Origin: Halichondria panicea
Lineage: Eukaryota > Porifera > Demospongiae > Suberitida > Halichondriidae
NCBI RefSeq assembly: GCF_963675165.1
Contig: NC_087391.1
Span: 2,747,001-2,811,000 of the forward strand
Direction of reading: 5' to 3'
DNA length: 64,000 bases
Each line of letters starts with the position of its first letter. Position 1 is the first letter of the stretch. Both the position numbers and the translations under genes were made by a program. The notes below the pieces were generated by a model that worked only from the letters and a program-made list of their open reading frames with translations, was not told the origin of the DNA and ran no database searches. Of this stretch, positions 13,701 to 26,418 are shown piece after piece.

Positions 13701-16700
13701 CTACTGTCTAAAACTAAAGTAGCTAGGCTAGCTGCACAGTGTGCACATGTATATTCTAACACTCACCAGGGTGTGTCTGACCGTGTGACCCAGCTCATGT
13801 ATTGCTGTTGCAACACTTACAAAGTAGCCTTTTGGAATGTTGACTCTTGACCTAATAGCATATGGGGTTCCTCCGTGAATTAAGACTTGGGTACGAACAT
13901 CCAGGGTTTTGTATGGGACCGTCATTCCTGTTCGTGCGTAATAGTCCTCCATAGCGGCATAAAATTGCACGTATGCTCTGCAATGATCATCAGCAATCAC
14001 AATGCCCCCGAAATTAAGGTTTTGCTTGTACTTTTTCCTCTTTGTGGTGTATTTTCTTGTAATTCCAGCGAGTCCGTTTACCTCCATTTGTCCGTACTTA
14101 CCTTGATATTCGTACACAATTTGAATAACAATAGGATCTGGTTCGCCAACAACATTCTTAACTGATTCTGCTATGTAAAAACTGCCATCTGTGCTTGAAC
14201 GAGTCTCGTCAATTTTGTTATACAGTATGCGATCATGAAATAGCAGCTTAACAACCACTCTTTTCAGGGGCTGAATGGATCCATCAGTCATTCGACAAGA
14301 TACGATTCCAAAAGCATTTGCAATGTTCTTGTTACCAGCTGCTGTGATGCACAGTAGAGCCAGCAATATGAACCAGCTAGAGTAAAACACAGCACACCTT
14401 GTCATTTTGAAATGTTGTTGGCAGATTTCTCAATGAGAAGACGGCATTCGTACTTGCTGTTTTGATGTACAAAGATCAACTGAAGGCTATATCTGATTGT
14501 ACTTACTAACTTATAAGGAAAGACTCAAGACTGTGTTCGTTAATTATCATAATGTACGATCAGTTTCATCATCAATGTAAACTGTTATTTTGACCCAGTT
14601 CAAAATAAAGGTTTCTATGATTATAAGTAATGTTGTTAATGCAAATACCTATGTTTGTATATATAGTTACATTGTACATGTACTTAGTTTGATTCCTATT
14701 TGCTTCAGTTTCCCAAAATAATTCATGTCTGAGAATCCCCCTTACGTTTAATTAGTCTCATACTCATTCATGTGAAACTCTCGAGTCCAGAATACCCACC
14801 ACACAAAATTAATGTCAATCAGTCCTTGTTTCCCTGTAGTTGCCTGAGGCTATTGGCAATAATTAATGTGTATCCAGATGAGGTCACCAGAGCTTTAAAT
14901 GACTCAGCCCAGAGGCAAATCCTGTTTGATTGTCACACCTTGCTTGTACAGTCCTCTCAGCATCAGCGATGAGCCCATAATTATGTACATGTATAATATG
15001 TAGTCACTACATGTAGGTTGCAGCCAACGTGCAAAATCAAGCTTCTTAGCTTTTGCTCGTAACTTGTCGTGTGGAGGCTATCTATGCTGTAGAAACTTTT
15101 CGTGTATCCCCAAACCCGAAAATGTTCCCTTCTCTCAAACAATGCTTTCCCTTTCTTGGTAGGAATTGTTGGCTTGTTGTGGTGGAAGTGAAGTACTTGT
15201 TTGAGTAGATGCAAACACCCTCAAGAAGTAAAAATTTGTGTTTGTGTGACAGTGTGTGGATTAGATCAAGGAAGTTTGTGAGCAGTCTTCTGAGAAAGGA
15301 GCTGAGCTACATGTGCATTAATTACAGTAACATGGAACAAAATATTGTATATAGTTAAATGTTACTTCGTAGTAGCTATTGTCTAGTACATGTATCTTAA
15401 TCATCTTGATCTTAGCACATGACTCCCCCTACTCAATCATTGTTTTGATATAATTATCGCTGGTTTCCCCCAAAAAGTTCTGCTCTGTTGTAATAATTAA
15501 CCATTAGATAAAGTAATGCAACATCTCCAAAGCTATGAGTGTTGGTGGTCATAATTGATTATAGACTTCCCAATAAACTGACACTGCTACCTGATAACAT
15601 CTTCATTGCAATAAGCAAATTTGGAAAAGCAATGGATTTTGGGGAAATAGTCCTACAATAAATGAAAAACAGGACTGGTCTTCGTGATACATGTATGAAA
15701 TGAGAACAAAAGTTAGTAGATCTGCAAAAATGTTGGGGAAAGCTGCTTAGATGTTATGCAATTTTCCATTATACGTTCACAACACGCACACACACACACA
15801 CAGCAAGACACGGATTTTCTTGAGTCCCTGTTCAAAGAGCTCACTGAAGAGAGTACTACGGCCGAGAGGTACAGAGAGTTAGCAGAGCTGCTGAGAGAGG
15901 TCAACAATTTTGCACTTGTTGCAAAACTCCCAAAAAACAAGCTCTATACTTGGTCCGGATTCATGAAAGCTATAGAAGGAATGTTGGTAAGCTACTGTGC
16001 AGCTTGGCTGTGTAGCCTGTTATTTTTCCACATAGTCGGCAACAGCTAATTATTTAATACCAGCACATTAATGTACTTAATTCAAGTACATGTACAGCGT
16101 GGTCTGAAGATGATATTCGTCCATGTAATTGTTCTGTAATGTACATGTCATCAGGAGTGCATTTTAGCCCCTGTGTATTCCTTAGCACATTTGCATGATG
16201 TTGTGGTGGTTTCCATTCTGTTGATACAGTCATCTGAAGACAGTGTGGTGGTTCCCTTGGCGATAGATATTCTTCAGTCAGTCACCAGCTACAATTGTTC
16301 CATAACTTGGGACCACATGCTCCAAACTACAGACTCCAATTCTGAGGTAATTCCCATTCAGTCTAATATCGAAGGGAAAATCAAGTGGAAGTATGAATAT
16401 TAGACAACATAAGTATGTATTTAGCGAGTACAATTTACCCTCCATGTCCATGAATGGGAACGGTCCACTTTTATTTCCACAGGACACTCACCTGCTAAAC
16501 ATTGTCATTAGCCTTTTGGTGGATGGAGAATTTTCAGGTAAATCTGATCACCAGTAGTAGCTCGGTTATATGTACATGCATGCAAGTCTTCCCCTGCCAT
16601 GTTTTTGGTTACAATTATATAACACGTACAATGCCTTACGATGAGCCGCCTGTAGTTTGAGTGTGCACTGTTACTACATGTACATGTACATGTAAGCACA

Positions 16701-19612
16701 ATGTACTATTCCATAATTATTGTAGAAAATGATGTTCAGCTGGTAGGCCTCATTCAGAGCATAATCACCCCCGACAACCTTGGATCTGAAGCGGATGGAG
16801 ATACTGAAGCAACGACTACAGCATCAGCAGTAAGTCACTTCATTAGCATTCAGTATGCAGCCAATGCACATGACACATGATATTGTACAATGTTTGTATC
16901 ACATATCTTAAAAACATGTCTGTATAAATTATATACAGCATTTCAGTTCTTTTAATTCTAGTAGATCATGTACATGTATACCACATTTGTCCTTTAATCA
17001 TAATGATTGTCCCAGACTGCAGTGGAGAAGTCGTTGTTTTTGAAGAACTTTTACTCTCACAGCATGCATCGTCTCATGGCTCCTCTCATGGCCCAGACTG
17101 CCTCGAATAAAATCAGCAAAGGTATATGCCTTATTAAATCTCTCGCAGAGAGGGGGGGTACCCTTACCCTTGATCATTAAGGTTAGGGTATTTGTTTCGC
17201 CCCTGCGATATTTTTGGAGTATGAATATCGACGCAAGAAAACTCCAACTTGTCTGATGCTCCACTAAAAACATAGGGATAAATTTTAGCATGGATAAACC
17301 CTGGAATCTTCAAGTGAGGGCTCTATCCAATTAAATAAAGGTAGGGGCAGCCGGGCAGGGCCAGACGAAAAGAAAAGTCAAGTCAAGCCAGTCTGAGTTA
17401 GCTCTCTGTTCGTTTGTATTTTTAGATACTTAACCATATACTCCTATCATTTACTTGCCCATATGAACTTTTACTGGATATCTCTTTGTCTGGCCCTCTG
17501 GAAGGTACTTAGCTACATATAGATACCAATAAAGCTTGCTTACTGCATTTATACAAACAAATAGTCTACGGTTTTGATGCCCTCTTGTCTCGTTCTTGAA
17601 TCATGTCATTCTTACAAAGAGCAATAGAACATACAATATAAGCATAGCAGCCTTTTTTGAATCTGCAAAAGAGAAAAAGCTGACAGAATAAAACTCATGA
17701 ATATTCACGAGTGACCACAAACCCTAACCTTAAGATTTTGCCGCTCAGTGATTTGGGATCAACTGAACGATTTATACTGACTGGGTAATACATGTACATT
17801 CCACAGACACTGGTACAAATGCAGTTCTTCTATCCCACATTCTGGACATCCTCTCGGAGTGTATTGAAAGGCACTCTTACCAAATTAAGAATTACATCAT
17901 CGACAAAAATCTCCTGTCTAGGGTGTTAGTACTTATGACCTCTTCCCATGGACACCTAGTGCTCAGTGAGTGTATGTGTGCGACGCTATGGGTATAATAT
18001 ACGTTGTACATTGTATGAAATGTTACATGTATGTAACTGTTGTTACCCTTCCCACACAGCTGCACTACGATTCTGCCGACGGATAGTTGGGTTGAAGGAT
18101 GAGTTTTTCAATCGTTACATCATCCGAAATAACCTTTTTAGTCCCATTGTGAAAACTATGATCGCCAACGGTCAGCGATACAATCTCGTTAACTCAGCAA
18201 TCATTGAGCTTTTCAAGTTTATTACAACGGTAATGTTTTGTGTCTATTGAAATAAGTACTGAAAGTCTGAAAGTGTGTAAATATTATGTTTTGTGCAGGA
18301 AAAGATCAAATCTCTGATAGTATACACAGTAGACAATTTCATGGCTGCATTGGATAGTGTGGAGTACGTAGACACCTTCAAGCGACTCAAACTGGCCTAT
18401 GACCAGGAGAGAGATCGACATGAGAACATGATCCCTACATCCAACGTGTGAGTGTGCGTGTGCATGTACAATGTATGTCTTTGTGTGAGGGTGTGTAGAG
18501 ATTAACCACACAACGGAGGAAATAATTAAGGGTGATTATTTTGCTCAGCATGTTATGTCTTACCTCTAAGTACATGACATTGTACTTTTCGTTCAACCTC
18601 CCCCCTTCTCACACACACACCCCCTTCTCAGCAAAGAGTCAGCAGGCCTGCATGTAAATCGTGGCCTCCTCCGCTGGAGAAAAGACCCACGAGCACTTGA
18701 TGAAGATGAGGAGGCATGGTTTGATGACGAGGAAGAATCTGTTGTCACAACAACACCCACTACGTCCTTACCAAACTCACAGCCTCTCCTAGTCCCTAAG
18801 CCACACCCACTTACCACCCCTCCCTTCACACACTTGTCGTACAGCCCACGTCCTTCAGAAGAAAACAAACCCCCTCCCGGGCACTACACAAGACCACCTC
18901 TCATGTCAGACTCACAGATTAAGGTCAGCTACTGTGTTGTACCATAGATTGAAGAGTTAGAGAATAGGAAATGGTTGGTATTCTCGAATACATCCGCTCT
19001 ATGCTGCAGTTTAATCGAGGCCATCACAACAATACCTATATCTACACCCAGTGCATAATAAACTACAAGTAACTGTGCTTAGTCCGTGCAACTAACCTAT
19101 ATTTCAAGGTCTATACCTATTGTAGTAGTCATAACCAGCACGCTTACACGTTCTATTAGCTCTAAAACAGCCTTGGGAACATAAATTATAACTTTATTGG
19201 AAAGTCTCTTTTTTCTGGGTGTGGTCAGTCATTAGCAAGTACTACACGTGGCTCATGGACTAGGCGTGTTATTGCTAAAAGAGATGTCTCGAGGAAACAC
19301 AACTTTCTTATTTTTAGGGAGTTACCTGGCATAATAGCCTCGTTTATAGGGCGTAACGCGGATAGTTTTCGAGGCTCCACTGTTTCCTATCCCTCTAACT
19401 CTTCAATCTATGGTTGTACTTCAGTCTGTACCGATTGAAACTATCTGTGGGGCTGCATTTTTGATAGATTTCTGGTACCACCATGCACACAGATACAGCC
19501 CGTGACAAGCTCTCCTGCATTATTGATCTTAGCAACAGACTACGATGAAGATTCAGATGAAGAAAGTGATAGTGACGATACAACTAACCCTGCAAAACGA
19601 CTGAAATTATAG
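7742..19612 (+). CDS. PPP4R3: serine/threonine-protein phosphatase 4 regulatory subunit 3 (SMEK family)
   Basis: Sixteen exons: 7742-7895, 8089-8144, 9477-9575, 9993-10322, 11052-11218, 11378-11495, 15804-15986, 16230-16346, 16483-16537, 16726-16829, 17016-17121, 17807-17965, 18060-18229, 18299-18447, 18632-18923, 19499-19612. All phases fit, giving 790 residues (human paralogues about 820-850). Residues 1-100 form the PH/EVH1-like domain ([45 protein letters not shown]). The SMEK/armadillo region follows, with [18 protein letters not shown] and [15 protein letters not shown] near the C-terminal end. The tail is acidic ([12 protein letters not shown]) and ends in basic KRLKL, as in the family. 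It targets the PP4 catalytic subunit to substrates, mainly nuclear. The large sixth intron contains an antisense gene. The last exon boundary is the least certain. Confidence 0.95.
8631..8995. repeat. 365-bp foldback element, family TATGGGGT.CCGTT
   Basis: Two arms of about 150 bp (8631-8790 and about 8845-8995) are inverted copies around a short centre. The arms contain repeated TCGATGTTTA-like units (GTTAATGTTT, GTTGATGTTT, GTCAATGTTT). The same design and related ends occur at 26419-26947. It lies in the second PP4R3 intron. Confidence 0.8.
12443..12968. repeat. 526-bp dispersed element, ends ACCGTACTCTACYGAGATTA
   Basis: The right end, read inward, is ACCGTACTCTACTGAGATTA followed by CGCCCAC; the left end is a degenerate version (ACCACACACTACTGATATTA). 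The body matches 39884-40350 in opposite orientation (GCATAGGC, TATACCTA, TCTGCATCAGAAGG and other blocks), and 30289-30771 shares the ends and parts of the body. Confidence 0.75.
13338..14405 (-). CDS. secreted HELGH zinc metalloprotease-like protein, nested in a PP4R3 intron
   Basis: Two exons on the minus strand, 14405-13767 and 13652-13338, join in phase 0 to give 317 residues. The N-terminus ([10 protein letters not shown], then [14 protein letters not shown]) is a good signal peptide. Residues about 30-130 resemble a beta-sandwich of the transthyretin or carboxypeptidase-regulatory kind ([17 protein letters not shown]). HELGH at 203-207 is a zinc-binding HEXXH motif, and NEGWAEF at 246-252 could supply the third, glutamate ligand of a gluzincin-type site about 40 residues later. 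I do not recognise a named family. It lies wholly within the sixth PP4R3 intron on the opposite strand. An extracellular role is inferred from the signal peptide; no substrate can be deduced. Confidence 0.75.
18941..19414. repeat. 474-bp MITE with ACCATAGATTG ends
   Basis: The left end ACCATAGATTGAAGAGTTAG and the matching complement at 19385-19414 form an imperfect inverted repeat of about 33 bp. It fills most of the last PP4R3 intron, and inner sequence around GGGATTGG / CCAATCCC recurs near 22.7-23.06 kb. Confidence 0.7.
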
Positions 19613-20558
19613 CTGTTTTTGTGCCACACATAATATTGTTGTACATGTATGATTATGCACCCATACTTACAGAAGAGGTTACTATAATTATATTGCCGAA
19701 GAGACTAGGGATGCCAATATTATTTATAGTCATAATAGCTAGATCTATATAGCCCTTGTAAAAACCATTCTCGTCTATGCATCGCCATCGACGTGTGTGC
19801 ACTGCCACGTTAAGCCTTTTCCATTCACATGATAATGATTGTGATATAAGTGGTCACCCTAGGTACTTAATACTGTTCTGGAGCGTCAAGAAAATTCTGG
19901 TCGGGATTATGAATTTTTTGGGTCAAAGTATATGAAAGCGGTCGGCCTGAAATCAAGGGTATATAAAATTATGCATCTTAACCAGGAAGAATTAGACAGG
20001 ACCTCGCGGCCGGCTAGTACCCTTAGGACTTGCGTTCTTATGCTAAGCACCACTTACTCAAGAAGTATCAGTTGCTACCTAGCAACGTACCTAACCCTAA
20101 CCCTCCAGTACCACCTCTGCGATGATCGACCTGCATAATACGTTAATTGTCGCTTTGCTCATAATAATAATTATTTGCAGATTTATGCTAGACTAGACTC
20201 GCAAGCCGTCACTGTGCAACAGTGACGGCTTGTGAGTTATTACGACATAATTATTTCTGCATGCATAAACCGTCGAACCTCCATAATTTTATATGTACCT
20301 GAAGCAGAGTTTCCTCCGTATTACATACATGTATACAGAGTAAAGGCGAACTTCAGTATCTTATTACATTCACTAAGCTATTATTTCTGTGCTCATCAAT
20401 CCATTGTTGAACAGGGTTAGAAATGTACAAATAAAGCCGTGTATTCATAATTGAAATCCATGCAGTGTGAATTAACTTAATAAACTTATTGGTTACGTAG
20501 GTAAGGTATTGCATTTCTACAGTGTGTAAGTTCTTTGAATTGTGTAAACTTGCTTCAC
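19613..20558. other. convergent intergenic region with a short hairpin
   Basis: This lies between the ends of PP4R3 (plus) and the MACPF-like gene (minus). It contains a hairpin at 20197-20237 with 19-bp arms (one mismatch) and a 3-nt loop. No gene is supported. Confidence 0.5.
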
Positions 20559-22438
20559 CTACTGTGAATGAGTTTTTTTGTTTTCTGTTGACTCAGCATC
20601 TGGGTTTTTTGGATTTGCAGTAGCTTCAGCACCTGAACGGGGTGTATCAGGTCCATCAGGTGTATCGATTGACCCAGCTTCATATGGCGATATCTGCTCT
20701 TCGGAGTTGATTTGTGATGCTTGTGGTTCACCTTCGCTGTCGAGCGGCTCTAACTGAAATAGCATTCCATATTCTTTGCTGTCTTGTGGGTCCTTTATCC
20801 TTGGCACTGTTACAGTCTTGTAGGTGGATCTACTGTTTTGTTTGCTTGATTCTTGCTTGATAGCAGCAATGTATCCATTAACTTTGAATGATCGATTACT
20901 GCAGTTGATATAGAACTTCTCACCCTCCAACCAAGTGTTCCAACTAACAGGCGTAGATGAGCACAGGTAAGGAGAATATTGTACTCTACTGTGAAGGCAA
21001 AATCGAGCTTGAGCTATTTCAATGCTGTCTTTCACAATTAACGGACCCTTACAATATCCAAAAACATTACTTTTGGCTTCTAGATAGAGGGGAAGAGAAG
21101 GACGTTTGTTCTGGTTCATCTCTTGTATGTCTTGTTGTTCACCATAGTAAGCAATTAAGAAGTCAGCAGGATGTAGCTTATCCTCTGTGGGAATGATATA
21201 GAAGGGAGAGGCCTTATCTTTCACTACTGTACCGAGAATTTGGCCATTTTCTTCGTCAACTGTCCAGTAGATTGGCTTTTTCTCTATCAGGCAAGATATT
21301 AGGAAGGGGCCCGCTGCATGATTGTGTATGAATGATTATTGTTATAATGTCAGTTATATAATTATTATCATGTGTCACTGTGCAATTATCTAACAGTGAA
21401 AAGTTTAGTTGTTAAATTACCACGTTTTTCTTCCTTAATTTGAATGTACTCTTTGATGGCCTCCTGGAGTTTCTTTTGAATGAGTGGTATTTTCACCAGC
21501 TTGTAAACAGGCAGAATTTGGCACCCAATCACAGCTTCATTCTCCTTCTCCACTTGTCCATCTTTACCGATTCTCCCAATTTCCTGCTCCGCTTCAAACT
21601 TTTTGAAAATGTGCTTTGATCTAGACATCGCCCCCCTCACAGCCATGCCTCTCCCACCAACCTCGGCTCCGGCTCCTAGCGTTGTCTGTTTAGTATGGGC
21701 TGAAGCTACACGATACAACATTGCTCCTAGTTTGATTGCACTAATGTAGTGGGTAACACCATAAGTTACAACAAACCTTGTGCAGTCGTTCACAAGTTCA
21801 CGGTTTTTGTTTTTATCCTCACCAATTTCTTCGAGTTTTTTTATGAGTGTTGCACTTGTTGCTAGCTTATCATTAGCCTTGTCGCCATGCCCACTTCCTC
21901 TGAGAGAAGAGGAGGCTAGCTCATCGTGGGCTGTATCCTCACGTAATTTTTTCGCAACCACTGTATCCCTGCTTTCAATGCAAGAAAGAATCCATGAGTA
22001 CAGTTCGTCTTCAAAAGCATTCGACTCTTCGAAATCAACCTTCAAGGCTTTGAGATTAACCTTAAACGCTATAGTTGAAGTTGTGACTTTTGTACCAGAA
22101 ATTGTCTTTGCTGAGCTGGTGCTTTGTGAGCTATGAGCATCGATTGCAATCTTGACGGGCTCCTCTAGTGAGAGTCGAATTTTTTGTTGATGCATAGCAA
22201 CCGTTGATACCTCTTTCTCGTACTTTTCTTTCATACAACCCTCGTCCGTTCCGGTGATATTGGACAGCTTGGGACAAACTGTCCGGACAATAAAGGAGCT
22301 CTTATTTCTCCACATTTTGGGATCAGTCACATCAACTCCTCGACCAAGTCCCATTTCTTCATACCGCTTTATGTCTTTTTGCTTGATTACTGAGGTATAT
22401 TGTTTCGGTTTTTTTGAAGTGGACTCTGTATCACTCAT
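20559..22438 (-). CDS. MACPF (membrane attack complex/perforin) domain-like protein
   Basis: Two exons on the minus strand, 22438-21421 and 21313-20559, join in phase 1 to give 590 residues. Residues 29-38 (GLGRGVDVTD) match the start of many MACPF domains, and YGVTHYISAIKLGA at 226-239 matches the family signature (Y-G-T-H-Y/F, six residues, G-G) with one extra residue and Ala for the second Gly. There is no N-terminal signal peptide. Between them is a low-complexity stretch with SSSLRGSGHGD. The second exon encodes a beta-rich domain I cannot name (GPFLISCLIEKKPIYWTVDE) and a Ser/Pro/Glu-rich tail. MACPF proteins form membrane pores in immunity or development, but some do not lyse. Pore activity is not shown by this sequence. 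Confidence 0.7.
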
Positions 22439-22610
22439 CTTGTTCTCTTCCTATAGAGTCAACTTGTGAGTATTCACTATAATTGATTGAGCATCCTTTT
22501 TATACAACATTGTATCACGACAGGTGCCGGGTATAGCTATAGAATTGAATGTTTAATAGTTTCAAAATAATTTCCTTTGGTGGAGATCAGGAAGATGAGT
22601 GGGGTATATA

Positions 22611-23127
22611 CCGTAAGATCTAGCTGGTTATTTTCGAGGCACTACATTTTTGCATGACCTTGAACATTTGGGAATCATGGTTTACTTCCGGCATTGAAAG
22701 ACCTCTCTACCATAGATAGAGTAGAAGGGGATTGGCAACCGAAGTGGTTCACGTGATGTTTTACAATGAAGTCTATGTAGAGCTCAGAAACAGTCCGTGT
22801 TTCGCTTTCTACCCCGGGTAAGTTTACCGGGAAACTTACAAGGTTGTGTCACTAAGTAGTATGGTGTGTCCCAAATGCCCACAAGTATTTGATAAAGTTG
22901 ATGTTTAGCAGCAGAACTGCTCGTGGACTTTTTACAGACAGCAAAAACAATTCTCATGAATTATTCATGTTTAGACATGTTGGAAGTAAGCCTCGATTAA
23001 AACCGCGGGGAAACACGGATGGTACTTCGAGGGTACCTCGTTTCCAATCCCTCTCTACTCAATCTATGTCTCTACTATATAAATGTTTAGTTTGAGCAAT
23101 CCTCAAAAGTAATGCGCTATACGGTAT
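22611..23127. repeat. about 517-bp element with TACCGTA ends
   Basis: The left end ACCGTAAGATCTAGCTGGTT and right end GCGCTATACGGTA resemble the MITE ends at 4089 and 5266. Inside, ACCATAGATAGAGTAGAAGG and its near complement around 23050-23075 form a second inverted pair, suggesting a nested insertion. Confidence 0.5.
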
Positions 23128-23343
23128 ATACGGTACATAGTGGAAAAAAGGGGAAAGAATAGGCTGGGAAATAAAGAGGGAGTCGAGATAGTGGGGACAA
23201 GCTATAACGAGGTAGTCATTCTCAATACAGTTCTGGTTGGTAGATAGCTATTATTATGCTATTATTATGCTCACACAACTCTATCTATTAACACTACAAT
23301 ACAGAATGCCAGCGACATAATTAACCACCATCAGCAAGACCTA

Positions 23344-23670
23344 GACTCGCTGGCCAGTCTATCCTCAGGGGATTGGGACTGCTCAACTGCCAATCATTGA
23401 GTTGTTCTCATTACTGAATTCGGAGACCAATCACAGTGCAGTAGCAATGTCATGTGACATATTTCGCCTGCGTAATTTGTTGTAGTTGGTCTGGGTCTAT
23501 GTTGTGTTAGATAAACCACGGATAATAACCCAAACAACATTGACTTGATAGTTACACAACTTTGGTCAAACGACAACCACATTAACAACTAATTAAAATT
23601 CCAGGAGAACAACTCGATGATTGGCAGTTGACCAGTCCCAATTCCCTGAGGATGGACTGGCCAGCGAGTC
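23344..23670. repeat. 327-bp inverted-repeat element, about 66-bp arms
   Basis: Arms 23344-23409 and 23605-23670 are near-perfect reverse complements beginning GACTCGCTGGCCAGTC. The 195-bp centre has no coding signal. It is probably a MITE; I did not find a clear target duplication. Confidence 0.75.
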
Positions 23671-24218
23671 ACAATCATCAGGCCTACATAATATATACAT
23701 ATATATGATTCGTACTGACTGACCTGTACTTCCAAAACCTCATATTCTCATAATTGCGCCTATTATTATGCCAGCATAATTCTCAACCCAACAATGTGCC
23801 TACTATAGTTATATTCTGTTCAAAGTTATGCCAGCATAATCTACCGACCCTACTTGTGAATCAGGTATTATAGATTTATAATCGTGTCCCCTTAAAACGC
23901 TATATCTGCACTGCATTTCATGGAATGCATGCATCACAAGCCTCAATGACGCTTGTGGAAGTACTTTCTGCTTGGCACTTCCACTCTGAACTCCGATGAA
24001 TGTGCCTTTGTCGTGCATGCACTTACAGTATCCTTTTAGTGATACATTATTTGGCCCTGAATTTGCCGAAAGGAATGGACTCTTAAGATTACTCCCATAA
24101 TATTATATGACATGTAGCACCACATGTGCTGAATGCTGACGTCTCCGTGAACATTTTATAATAATTATAATCGCAGGTTGTCCTATTATTCACTGTGATT
24201 AATCGCGTATTAGTAATT

Positions 24219-24277
24219 GTCGTCAAGGCAGTAATTGCACGTCGTCATTAACGACGTGCAATTACTGCCTTGACGAC
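24219..24277. repeat. perfect 27-bp hairpin
   Basis: Arms 24219-24245 and 24251-24277 are exact reverse complements around the 5-nt loop CATTA. Confidence 0.95.
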
Positions 24278-24378
24278 CGCACGTTCGAATAACGGCTGCG
24301 ACTAATTTTTTTACTGAACTGCAGCTAAAAATGTCCAACTGCATCACAAACAATTAACAATCAATAGTATGGCTACTC

Positions 24379-24470
24379 GTGCAATAAGGGATTAATAGCA
24401 CTCATAACAAGCACTTTAATTAGTATCCTTGCCATTGCTTGTTACTCGTGCTATTAATCCCATATTGCAC
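24379..24470. repeat. 92-bp imperfect hairpin
   Basis: GTGCAATAAGGGATTAATAG at 24379 is repeated in complement ending at 24470; with inner matches (AACAAGC/GCTTGTT) the arms reach about 36 bp. Confidence 0.75.
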
Positions 24471-25354
24471 ACTCAGCGATACTATTAATGATGTACATGT
24501 ATATACAATCAATATGCAGGATTATGTAACGGTAAAAAAATTATCGAGCGCACACTGTGCATAGGATTCTATAAAAATAATGCGTATCTTTATTAACGAA
24601 ATTTGTAACGTTTACAATTTTGCTAAAAGTGCGTATGGTGGACTCTACTAATCTGGTTTTCTGATTTACGGGGTCATATCTATGTGCCTATACACAAAAA
24701 AACTTGAATGAAAAGTGCAAGAACGTATTTATCCCTGTTTGCCACAATATAGAGCTAACTGACCAACACCCCTCTCCCCCCCTTCTTGTTCCCTTTACCT
24801 TTTCTCCTCATTTCAACTCCCTATCAATCTCATTTTCTCTCCCTCTGCTGTCATAGTCACATCTGCAGTTATACTACACGCACACACCCTGTTGTATCAC
24901 TCCCCGTCTACCCTTTCACCCCTTGTTGCACATCTAACACAAAAACATGTACAACACGTACTCTCTCTCATTCTTTCCCTCTCTCCTCCCTCATCTACTG
25001 CATATTTGCTGTTGCACACACACTCCTCCAAGAGTGGGAAATAATCGACCATAATTGACGCTAAAAAGGAGAAAAGTCTAAAAGTAATGGCTGTTGCTTC
25101 AGTACATGCAGTAGAGCCTTGCACTCTACCAATAGCTAGCGTTCTAGTGGAGTGCTACTCTACTTAATATTACTTGTCCATGGAGTGCTACTCTACTTAA
25201 TAGTAATATTAAGTAAAGTTTTGCTATGCACTCTTCTGAAAAGACTGCTAAGTAAGCAAAACTGGGCATAACTCGAAAGCGAAGTAATAGAATCCAAAAA
25301 AACACGACTAGAAACTCTTCATTGATCCCTGAGCAGCAGCTGTAGCAGTCTACA

Positions 25355-25383
25355 CAGACAGACAGACAGACAGACAGACAGAC
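25355..25383. repeat. CAGA microsatellite
   Basis: About seven tandem copies of the tetranucleotide CAGA. Confidence 0.95.
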
Positions 25384-26418
25384 TACCGTATACCCCGCTT
25401 GCGCATGCGATATGCACCGAGGCATAATTATTACGAAGAAACATTCAAAGACATGCTGCAATCCATATATTATGTTCATGCATAATAATTATAGTAAAGT
25501 AAGCAACGGTGAAGTCAAACATTTTTTGGGGGTCAGTGCAAGTATACTTAGACAAAGGTCAACAATATGCCATGCAAATGTGAAATAACTAATTGTTCAT
25601 AATTCGTTTCACGTATTCAAACAGTGGTGACTGACTGTCCTAGAATGTAATGGGTTTGTTCGGAGAACGAGCAGCTTTTAATAGACTCTCATGGCCCAAG
25701 TGCTCTCTGGCACTCCTGCAGTAAACGCATAGCATTGTGTGCATTAACTTCATACGAAAATTGTGTAATATTTAGAACACACCTGACCAAAATGAAGTGA
25801 TCTTGGCCAGATGTGTTCTAGAAGCCGCGTGTACAGCCAGCCATGTGTACAGCATGGTCTGTCACCCAGTTTTGTACCTGGCTACATTTGTATCACATTA
25901 TATTTTCATAAAAGTGTGTATACAGTCAGAAAATAGAACCACAGGTGGGAAAATGATTGGGCACTGCACACGTATTAAATGTACGTGTGTGTTCCAATAA
26001 ACTTCTTTGACGTATGAGTTAGCCGCCTACTAAAGCGCTACCTACTTGGTCTTAGGAGAGAGTTTTACTGCCAAAAATCAGCAGTCACTATGAACTTTAA
26101 GATATTTGAAGATTCAGCTCTGTTTCTCAGTTTCTCAGTCAGTGTCATGCACATGCTTTCAGATCCACCCCTTTTTTCATGTCACATTTGGGTCTATCAC
26201 ATACAATACAACCTTTTACATATTCTTGAGCGTTAATAAAGTTTTCATTCCGTTCATGTAGTACGTACATAGCACGCTGATACGGTGCAACGTAAAAGCT
26301 GAAAATACACTCAAGGTAGCTATGTTGTGTTTACTTTCTACATGTATGCAGCTATCGTAAAGCTTGACAATTATCTACATGTAGCTAGCATTTTGTTATG
26401 TGTTTCAATCCCGACATG

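Larger units (their letters stand above)
11496..15803. other. 4.3-kb sixth intron of PP4R3
   Basis: The intron separates GAGATTGTCCAGAGCATTCAG|GT from an acceptor in a (CA)n tract (about 15786-15803). It holds a 526-bp dispersed repeat (12443-12968) and the antisense metalloprotease-like gene (13338-14405). The rest shows no supported gene. Confidence 0.8.

Noticed and set aside
14772..14972. Open frame ending in [19 protein letters not shown] as an extra PP4R3 exon
   Set aside because: It does not resemble the family at that point, and the flanking exons already join in phase without it.
19424..19498. Acceptor near 19424 as the start of the final PP4R3 exon
   Set aside because: That frame reaches a TGA after about 25 residues, while the acceptor at 19498 gives the acidic tail and KRLKL end expected of the family.
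25355..25383. Regular short repeats considered as a CRISPR-like array
   Set aside because: They are a simple tetranucleotide microsatellite in a eukaryotic genome, with no spacers.
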